From contig NC_049994.1 of the NCBI RefSeq assembly GCF_000003815.2, positions 841,910-905,909 of the forward strand: a DNA stretch of 64,000 bases. The letters run 5' to 3'. Made by a program: the position numbers and the translations under genes. This DNA is from Branchiostoma floridae. Taxonomy: Eukaryota; Chordata; Leptocardii; Amphioxiformes; Branchiostomatidae. Below the pieces are notes generated by a model. That model did no database searches and was not told the origin of the DNA. It was given only the letters and a program-made list of their open reading frames with translations. This document shows, piece by piece, positions 55,855 to 64,000 of the stretch (positions are counted from its first letter, which is position 1; each line of letters opens with the position of its first letter).

Positions 55855-58800
55855 ATGACGAACGCGTATGTACAGGTACTGACGCTGCTGGTTAGTTGGT
55901 GCGCATGCGCCGCCCAGCAGTTTGGCGGGGACCCGTCCGTGTGTCAGCCCTGCACACCCCCATGTGTAACACTTCCCGGCATTCCGCAGTCCTTCGAGGC
56001 AAAGGTAGGAAATGATGCGGCTTCATTTGAATGTAACATTAGATGTAGATGCCCGTAAGCTAGTAACTGGTTGCACATGATGATGGAATATGCCAAACAT
56101 CAATTATTCAAACAACTGGATATGATTTTTGGTCAGTGACGTTAGAGAGATCTGATTGGAGAGGAAGTTTATATATCACAATTATGAATTGACATTTGCA
56201 TAATTAATGCGATAATTGTTTTAAGACAATTGCAAAGAGAAAATTGATAGATAATATTATGCAAATGAAGACCTAATTTACATGATTAATGAGAAAATGC
56301 TATAATGCCATTGTGGAAATTGACGGGACTTTCTTACTTGTGGCATTTGGATGTTATGTTAATGTGAACATCATTTGGCGAAGGCATGAGGTCGTGGAAC
56401 TCTAGTTTTCACTTGTTTTAGATCGAGGTGAACAATCAGAATGGAAACGAGACGTATGACGTAGAGGAACACTTCGACGGGCTAAACAACAGAGCGGTTG
56501 TTTACATGACGCGGCAAGGGCGAACAGGGAAACAGATATTAAACTTCAATGGCGGAGAAGTGTACAACATTTTAGGTAAGTATAATCCTCATCATCATAT
56601 TGACCTACCTGATTCGGCCTTCTTACTTCAACGATGTAAAATGGAGTCAAAAGTTGTGCACAGGTGACTATGTTTGTATCGCCGAATGTGACATGATGTC
56701 GACTACTTGTGCTGTCTCCTGCACACCTAGGTACACAGTGTGTTGCAGAACCTATAGATGCCGGGGAGGATCTTTTTGGGTACATCCCAGCACCTAATGG
56801 CACCCACATCTTCTCCTCCGTTGTAGTGAGTATCCTTGTCACTATGGTCTAACGTTATAGCCCCATTGACAGAACCATACCAGAAAGCGTGGAGCACAGC
56901 CCTTCAGAACTGAATACAAAATGCTTTTAGTCTGAATGTGAGCTTGGAAAGAACTTTTGCCAGTTTTGGCTTCAAAATAGCACCGATGTATGTTAAGCCC
57001 GCCGTACGTGGTTTTTGTCCTAACGTTTTTTTTTTTTGGAGGCCACGTCTGCCACGTTTTTTCTGAAAACGTGGGGAAGGACGGGCACGTCAACGCACGT
57101 CACTCGCATGATAAGGGGGTTCACACGTGTGTATATTTTCAAGCCGCATGAGTTCCGTATTGACATTTTGGCCAATTTCTTCCATACGCGGCCGCACGCA
57201 CAATGTGTACCTCATACGCATCTGAATCGTTTTGTGAAAGTTACAAATACGCTAGGCATACGAAAATACACGCCCAGTACGTCCGATAATTTTCGACATG
57301 AACAAAACTATAGTTCATACCCAGTTTGGTGGCCAAAACGTCATGAATACGCAATACATCGGTCCCACGTCGGTCGAGTCTGGTATAAAGACGCTATATG
57401 TTTACATGCTGATATCGAGGCATTGCGAGTACATAGCGTACTTACAGCGCAGATGCAACGCACCATGAACGAACGTATAGCGAATACCCACATAGGTCAC
57501 GAGTTAGTACCGTTCGTTCTGCGATCGGATTGCCCAAAGTGCGCGTACAGATAGCGTGATCGACAGACGATCCAGATTTGGTATAAATACTAAGGTGCAT
57601 CTGAGTCCATGGAATAAAATAATGGAATCAGTTGTGAAGGGTTGTATGTCGCAAACGCGCCGTGGTCGGTTTCCTTGCATTAGGACTTTATAATAATACT
57701 GTAGTAAGTAAGGTGGTAACAAAGGGGACCAGACAATTAAAGAAAGACTAGGCCAGACACAAGAATGTGAGGATTACATTGTCCATCTCTGGTGCATTAC
57801 TTCTCCGCAGACGTTCGGTTTGGCCAGTAGACTTGGTGTGAGTGATGTTGGGCGGACCACTGTTCGGGGGATTCCGGTCGTTAGCTACAGAGCCTGTATA
57901 TACTGGCCACAGTGGGACACCACGTTCAGGTACACACTAGTTGTAGATATTGTACGTACAAAACGTCATGTTTTTACTTCCAACCCTAAATAATGAAATA
58001 GTCCTCCAACCTCTCGTAATTTGAAGTTCTCGTCAATAGGAATGAATACCTTTCGATAGTGTTTTGAAGAACGCCGCACACGAATCTGAAGCTTTGATGT
58101 ACAAATCTAAACCACAGAAAGGGTATAAAATCCTGAAGCCAATATAGATATTCTGTCAGGCACTCCGCTTGGTCTGAAATCAGCATATAAAGAAGAAGTT
58201 TTGAGAGGCCAGATTAAAAAGAAAACAACTATAGCAATAAACACACAAATGATCAAAATGTTGTAATACTACTTCTGTACGTTTTTCCGTAAGTTTGGTT
58301 TAAATTTCAGTGCTGATTACTATTTCTCCGCACCCGAGTTCCAAACTGCTAGCGGCGATCCCGTCATCCCGGTGCGTGTGACAGTTGGAGGGAAGGGGCG
58401 GGCGCCGAACACGAACTCCGGCGGGCCCAGAAGAGAGTTTTTCCGCACGTACGAGTACATGTACTTCCGCTCGTCACTTCGCGCAGACTCGTCTGTATTC
58501 GAGGTACAAGTTCTACAATAAAATGATAGACAGTTACAATACTTGTGTGATTAATCGCAGTCTTTTCCGTTGTTGCTTTATTTCAGTTTCAACAGAAGTC
58601 ATATTCCCAACCGTAACAACACGCGATCTTAAACTTTTAATTGTGTTATTATAAAAAAAATAATGTTTATTTCCAAAACCATGGAGGGTCGGAGCCCAAG
58701 TTAGTCCTATTTCCTTTACCTTTGGCGATGCCCTTGCATGTGTTGTTCGGCTAATGACTTAACTAGCAATGGCAACTCCAACATATGATAAATAATAATT

Positions 58801-59063
58801 GCAGTCTGTCAGTTAACTGTTTTACCCTCAGACTCCCCGAGGGGTTGAATGTCACAATCGCCAGTCGCAGGAAACGTTCCCCAGCATTCCTCAGCACATG
58901 CATTACGTGGAGGAACAGATCCTGCCGCAGACAAAGATGGTGAACGGGTTAGAGGTTTGCACTGTTCATACTTCCTACTATTGATCAACTTTGTCGTACA
59001 CGCGCGTTTTTGAAATAACGACAAACGACATACCACATATACTACTATGTCCACTAACATATA

Positions 59064-59140
<77 letters not shown>

Positions 59141-59175
59141 CCTCACACACACATACACACACACGCGCACGCACG

Positions 59176-59254
<79 letters not shown>

Positions 59255-62200
59255 ACCCTCACACACGCACGCACGCACACACACACACACACACTCACAC
59301 ACACACACACACACTCACACACACACTCACACACACACACACACACACACATTTATTGTTCCTGATGGTAAGCGTAGGATTGGTATAAAATTTCCAGATT
59401 TTGCGTTGAACAGAAAAAGTTTCTATTTGTCAAGCGTAGATCGTTTGACCGATGGCATCGCATGAAGAATAGCTGCTACCTTTGTTATACAAATTAGCGT
59501 AAAAAGATAACAATCTGAATATGGTGGTGATTGTTACATGTATTTCACAATCAATTTTGCGAATACAGTAAAACACACCTTAGTCAAAGAAATTGGTTTG
59601 CGGCGTTTATCTTGTACACATCGTTGCCCACTTTCCCACCCAGGCGTGGTATAACTACGACCAGCAGCTTCTCCGGCTCGACTACCTGGCACCGTCCGAC
59701 ACTTTCGTGCCCCTGGAGGGACGTTTTGGCGTCCCCAAGCGTGTCATCCACGACTTCAGCACAGGTGAGGCAAACCCCAGAATAGATAGGTGACGCTTGG
59801 AAACATGGCAGCCGCACGCAATGATGGCTCCGCAAGTTTGTAGAATGATAAGATAATAACATAATTTAGTTGGACTTGTTTCGGGCTAGAAGGGTTGGGC
59901 CTCTTGTATTCCCTTGTTGTATATACTTGAGTCTCAACATATTTTGTTTTCAATTGTCCTCAAGCAACCTATATCTCCCAATATCTACCATTGACCATGG
60001 AAAATTGGCCAGAGCGCGGTGAGAGCGCCGCGACGCCAGAAAAGCTGCTCTAGTGGAATCTCTCTCGGCGACCCAAGCGCGCTCTCACCGCGACAAAAAA
60101 AATCAAATGTCAGCATCTTTTTATGAGCTAGCAAAGGTTCGAAAGATTATTCAACGAATTTCAGAGATAAAGAACGAATCTTACGACATGTAGTGTATTT
60201 TGGTATCTTTGAAGTCATCCTTTTACGTCTTACATAACATTCAAAGTATGAAATCAAGGCTGTAAACAAATCCAATTTTGGTCACTGTACAGTCACTCAA
60301 GCTGAAATATATACACGTTTGTCTTGCTGCTTTGTCTTAAATCTTTCATGTAGCTTGTTCACCATGAATTTCTTTATCCATGCCACGTTATTAGTGTAAA
60401 TCATACAACACTAAAACACTTGAAAGAAATGATAAACCTTTGTTTTTTAAACCTTGACCTTGGTTATTCCATCTCAGTTTGTTTTAGTGTACCGGCACAT
60501 TTTGGACATTTCTCCGGGTTTTGTTTGTGTCAAATATACTTCCACACAAACCGCAGGTGAGAGCGCAGAGAGCGCGTGGTGAGAGCGCCGTCCTAGCTAA
60601 AGGTGGGTTTACACCTGCGTATATTTTCAAGTGCGCGTGAGTTCCGCATGAAATTTTGTCAATACGCGGCCGAACGCCCAACATTTGGATTTTTTTTGGA
60701 ATAAATTAAATTGTACGTCGAGCCCATCTGGCGTTTGTATTACGACTTCAGCGTTTTCATTTCGCATGAGATGCGTATGATTGCAACTGAAATGCGCAAC
60801 AAAATTTTCCGTACTGCGAATAGATTCGTATGGGGTACGTATGTTGGGCGTTTTCCGGACGCACACAACGTCTACCGACCGCATGCCTGACGCACCTGGT
60901 GCTAACTGCATTCCAAACGCATTTCAGGTGTGTCAGAGGAACAGTTTGTGTTACATATACTTTTGTTTGCGAGCATTGCCAATAGAGTATTTTTGTTAGA
61001 GGAACCCTTTGTACTACGTATGCCTTTGTTTACAGGCAGTGCAAGTAGAACATTGACAAGTAAACAGTGAAGAGTTTTTTTTATTCATTTGAGAAGCAGT
61101 GCAGCAGTGACACTGTGTTTTTACAGAAATGTGGGCCATCATTTACCTTAAGAAATTATGTGCACTGTTAAGATTGTGTTTGTTTTCACTTTGTCCTTAA
61201 TGATTTCCCCTATCATCTTAGTACTTCAACTACTATAAAAGTCACACTCATACACACCACAAAACGTATTCAAGATCGGTATCTTTATCAAACACGTAAA
61301 TTAAACAATTATGAAACCTTACGCCCTCTTTCAAAGTTGTAATATGGCTAATATTGCACCTTTATATCATGTGGTTCTACACACAAAAAAGTGCCATAAT
61401 CAGCCAATTAAGTCAAATATCTGTTACACAAAATGGCACGTGTGTCACACAAATTGACCCAGTGCTTGAGCAGGTCCCTCTACATCTTCCCGTCCCTAGA
61501 GGCTCTGTTGGGACCAGTTACATTCATGGTGTCCTGCAAGTTGTGACCATCTTTCTATGCCCCCGGTACAAATTTGTCGGTCCTGGCCTGGATCTGCCGG
61601 CATGCCATCTTGAGATGATTTTTTTTTTGTCTGGACTCAGATGCACCTTCGTATTTATTCCAACATGATCTGGAGTGTGCGTCGATCACGCTATCAGGAC
61701 GCGTAGTATGCGCAAAGCGATTGCAGAACGCACGGTACTAAATCGTGATCTATGTGTGCATTCGTTATACGGTCGCTCGTGGTGCGTTGTGTCTGCGCTG
61801 TAAGAACGCTATGTACTCGCAATACCGCGATATCCGCGTATTACTGCGTATAAAGCGCAAACATGTAGCGTCTTCATAGCGCAATCGACCGACGTGGGAC
61901 CACTGTATTGCGCATCCATAACGTTTTGAGCACCAAACTGCGTACGAATGATAGTTTTGTGCATGTCCAAAACTATCAGGCGAACTGGGCGTATATTTTC
62001 GTTTGCCTGCGTTCGTGAAACTTTCTAAAAACGATTCAGATGCGATAGAGGTGCGACTTGTGCGTGCGGCCGCGTATTGAGGAAATTAGTCAAAATGTCG
62101 AAAAATGTCAAAACGGAACTCATGCGGCATGAAAATATACGCAGGTGTAAACCCACCTTAACATTGGTATCATAAACCACTGTTGAGACCTATTGCGCTC

Positions 62201-64000
62201 GCCGCGCTCGCTGTGCGCTCTGTTGGCGCTCACGGCGCTCGCTGCGCGCGCTCTTGGCGCTCTTTCTGCACTCATCGGTGGATCGCCGTCCACGGCGCTC
62301 TCACGGCGACTGTTTTGAGCAGGTTCAAAACGGTCGCGGAGGTGATGGCGACCATGGCGCTCCCACCGCGCTCTCTGCGCGCTCCCATGGCGACCTCGAC
62401 GCTCTCACCCCGCTCTCACCGCGCTCTTCCATATTTGAGGTCGTAGAGAGAGCGCCGTCCTAATACCCCCCTCACATTAGGCGAAAATCGATCGGACGAC
62501 GGGTCTGCGAGCTCGACACTACGAGGAAGAATGACCATGACGGGAAGGGGGGAACTCTGCCATTTCTTCGTCGGCAGCAGGGTCATGCCTCTTCGTAATT
62601 TACAGCTCGCAGACTCGTCGTCCGATCGATTTTTGTCTAATGTGAGGGGGGTATAATGGAAAGGGGGTAGAAAGACTAATACTTTAGTTTTTGGTAACAT
62701 TTAGCAATAGGGATATCAACTTGCGCGTAAATAGTAAATAGTATTCGCTTGTGTATTTGGTAGTGCTTTTGAGAGTTTTCAGCACAAGAAAGATACTGTG
62801 ACAAATTGAAAACATATACGCGTTTGCGATTGTTTTAGAGGGGACGACGTTGCTACGGTCGGGGGGGGGGGGCGAAATCACTGAGGGGGGAGATCTCTAT
62901 ATGTGCGAACAAAAAAAGTATATGCGCTTTCTTCCCTAAGGTAATTTCTAATAGTACTGTATTAGTATTATCTCTGTATATATGTCGAAGCCCGAAGGCT
63001 AATACTGAATAGCCTGTAAATACAGGACATTGGTGTGATCTCAGTGAGAGATATTTGTTGTGAACTGTCAGGCTTGGAGTATGAGACGGACCTGAGGACC
63101 GGAGCCTGTTCCGTACGGCGGATAGTGGATAGTGTGCTTCAGCTGAATGACAACAACAACGGCATCATGCTCACTCCCGCCCAGACAGAACATCTCGACA
63201 CGGTACAGAAATACTACATGGGAAAGGTAAGTTATACTAGTTCACTTCTGATGGTATCATAGATTATATGAATGAACTTTATTGCACGACATTTGTACAT
63301 GGTACAATGTATGACAACGACTAATACACAAAGTACAAGATAGGTGTATAGGATAAGACGTAACATCCTAATTAGCATAACGAAAAGGGCTAACACAAGA
63401 TATAATGTTACAATCGAGTTGGGCTAATCATGAGTTTCATTCTTTCTAATAGCAAAGCAGTCTTTGATATATTTGCCTATCTTTGCATTGTGGGAGTTGT
63501 GGCATCTAAAGATATATACAAATCTGTCTGTAGCATCGAGGCTCTTGAAATCTGCTGTACTGGATTCGAGAAATGTGAATAGCTTATTACGTAAGATAGC
63601 GTATCTAGAACATTCCATTAAAAAGTGAACTTCATCTTCAATATGCTTTGGACAGAAAGGGCAGAACCTATATACGTGTTTTACTGACTTGGGCCAATGT
63701 GCATAAATTTCCGGGGCAGGAGAGTAGCATAGTACATGACTCTTTAATGTATCCATCATACCAACTCCTTACATCATAGCAATGGTATTTGATAATTAAT
63801 GATACGAAATTTTGTGTAAATGTAAGTCACAATTGGCAAAATTACCTGATGTTGAAATCTAACTTACGGTGGTTCTCCGAAACTGAGTGGTTTGTCCTTG
63901 TATCTATCAGCATACGATTCGCAATATTCCTGCTGATGGTTGGATCTATCGGAGACAGGTCAACATTAGCAGTGAACTGGTGTGGCTGGAGCAGCAGCTA
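55855..64000 (+). CDS. Secreted protein of the metazoan 'LolA-like' domain type, 3' partial
   Basis: Nine exons join in phase: 55855-56004, 56422-56575, 56731-56825, 57811-57929, 58311-58503, 58832-58954, 59644-59764, 63045-63226, 63911-64000 (continues past the window). The N-terminus is a signal peptide (VQVLTLLVSWCACAAQQ). Then follow a Cys cluster (CQPCTPPC), FEAKIEVNNQN, TYDVEEHFDGLNNRAVV, TTVRGIPVVSYRACIYWPQW, DYYFSAPEF..., VFETPRGVECHNRQ, AWYNYDQQLLRLDY, VIHDFST and a GACSV block. This order (VEEYFDxxNNR, VRGIPxxxWxxC, VFxTPRGVxC, D-Y, IHDF, GxCxV) is what I remember for large uncharacterised invertebrate secreted proteins now labelled LolA-like. The family name is from memory and is the uncertain part. 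Function unknown; lipid binding is only suggested by the name. Confidence 0.7.
56140..56405 (-). mobile_element. Fragment of the ACCTTCGCC-type element
   Basis: It has TATGCAAAT/ATTTGCATAATTAATG blocks and ends catttggcgaaggcatgaggtcgtggaactctag, the reverse complement of the element 5' end. It finishes 17 bases before the acceptor of exon 2 (56422) of the secreted-protein gene. Confidence 0.7.
56993..57600 (-). mobile_element. Partial MITE end plus fragment of the 1.56-kb TIR element
   Basis: 56993-57075 starts 'taagcccgccgtacgtgg', like the TIR of the 5050-5340 element. From 57115 to about 57600 the sequence (tcacacgtgtgtatattttcaagccgcatgagttccg..., cgatcggattgcccaaagtg) is homologous to the reverse complement of 61670-62160. 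The 172-codon frame here (57036-57554) is therefore repeat, not gene. Confidence 0.7.
59065..59351 (+). repeat. (CA)n microsatellite, long
   Basis: Nearly 290 bases of CA with ACACTC, ACGC and ACAT interruptions in intron 6 of the secreted-protein gene. Long His/Thr and Cys/Val frames are artefacts. Confidence 0.97.
60005..60599 (+). repeat. GAGAGCGC-rich sequence, left part
   Basis: Clusters of GAGAGCGC/GCGCTCTC words at 60010-60100 and 60555-60595 end with GAGAGCGCCGTCCTA. The same ending recurs at 62449-62463 after a GCGCTC-rich stretch (62190-62450). The two parts look like one GC-rich repeat interrupted or duplicated around the TIR element at 60600-62159. Confidence 0.45.
60600..62159 (+). 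mobile_element. 1.56-kb transposon with perfect 30-bp terminal inverted repeats
   Basis: The left end AAGGTGGGTTTACACCTGCG continued by TATATTTTCA (60600-60629) has an exact reverse complement at 62130-62159. The subterminal regions (gagttccg, atacgcggccg) are also inverted. No long transposase frame is present, so it is non-autonomous. It fills much of the 3.3-kb intron between exons 7 and 8 of the secreted-protein gene. Confidence 0.85.
62190..62463 (+). repeat. GCGCTC-rich sequence, right part
   Basis: Dense GCGCTC, GGCGCTC and CACGGCGCTC words; the frames through it are low-complexity Ala/Arg/Ser and not considered genes. It shares the end GAGAGCGCCGTCCTA with 60580-60595. Confidence 0.6.
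62464..62653 (+). mobile_element. 190-bp palindromic MITE (TACCCCCCTCACATTAG ends)
   Basis: The two ends are inverted repeats of about 50 bases: TACCCCCCTCACATTAGGCG... with ATCGATCGGACGACG and CTGCGAGCTC on the left, mirrored as GAGCTGTAAA-proximal CTCGCAGACTCGTCGTCCGATCGAT... and CTAATGTGAGGGGGGTA on the right. The unique centre is under 100 bases. It could fold into a long hairpin. A partial copy lies at 1804-1853. Confidence 0.8.
62695..62900 (-). mobile_element. Partial reverse copy of the GTACCGGTGTGACAGCGAT-type transposon
   Basis: 'atatcaacttgcgcgtaaatag', 'cacaagaaagatactgtgacaaattgaaaacatatacg' and the G-run with 'gcgaaatcactgagggggg' are the reverse complement of 41885-42050 and of the subterminal GCGATTTCGCCCC units. 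The outer TIRs are not preserved. Confidence 0.65.
63250..63765 (-). pseudogene. 3' end of a LINE (non-LTR retrotransposon)
   Basis: The minus strand encodes VYRFCPFCPKHIEDEVHFLM followed by ECSRYAILRNKLF and a terminal tail ending RKNETHD: the Cys-x-x-Cys...His...Cys knuckle found at the C-terminus of many CR1-like LINE proteins. It is followed (lower coordinates) by an untranslated stretch ending 'gtcgtgcaataaagttcattcatataa', a typical LINE 3' end. Only the last ~110 codons are present, so it is a 5'-truncated insertion in the intron between exons 8 and 9. Confidence 0.7.

Noticed and set aside
57036-57554. 172-codon open frame
   Set aside because: The DNA is homologous to the terminal part of the non-coding transposon at 60600-62159 in reverse orientation; composition is not protein-like.
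58809-59365. Long Cys/Val- and His/Thr-rich frames (also at 42784-43258, 9759-10083 and 29132-29345)
   Set aside because: They are translations of CA/TG microsatellites in all frames.
62183-62446. Ala/Arg/Ser-rich frames in GCGCTC-rich DNA
   Set aside because: Low-complexity repeat within an intron, ending in the same 15-mer as another repeat block.

Overview
The window looks like chromosomal DNA of an invertebrate chordate, most likely a lancelet (Branchiostoma-type amphioxus). That is an inference from gene content: short-type cytoplasmic intermediate-filament genes with vertebrate-like intron phases, a LIV-1 zinc transporter, an NXPE-family gene, and many small interspersed repeats. All genes are multi-exon. 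Exon limits below come from reading splice signals and checking codon phase by hand, and no transcript was available.

Layout: 1-3102 has no recognisable gene, only repeats. 3103-13694 (+) is a LIV-1/ZIP6-ZIP10-like zinc transporter lacking its first exon(s). Its introns hold a three-unit tandem array of a ~1.04 kb mobile element. 13700-18880 is repeat-rich intergenic DNA. 18881-25681 (-) and 31231-38893 (-) are two tandem, collinear keratin/vimentin-like intermediate-filament genes with 8 exons each, giving proteins of 510 and 502 residues. 25700-31000 is intergenic with two repeat elements. 38900-44900 is intergenic with a TIR transposon, a CA-rich block and a ~1 kb 20-bp minisatellite. 44951-52879 (+) is a complete 9-exon NXPE-like gene (558 aa; type II membrane anchor, Ig-like domain and PC-esterase-like domain). 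55855-64000 (+) is a secreted protein of the metazoan 'LolA-like' type, cut off by the window end after nine exons.

The genes do not form an obvious pathway; this is ordinary animal gene-neighbourhood architecture. The most informative features are a 21-bp coding minisatellite that builds the histidine loop of the zinc transporter, a patchwork of identical and diverged exons between the two filament genes that points to gene conversion, a GC-AG intron in the NXPE-like gene, and several non-autonomous transposon families present in two or more copies. One of these has a palindromic 3' end and head-to-tail arrays reminiscent of Helentron-type rolling-circle elements. Degenerate pieces of Penelope-like (GIY-YIG) and LINE (C-terminal zinc knuckle) retroelements also occur. 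I see no convincing evidence of a wholly novel multi-gene system.
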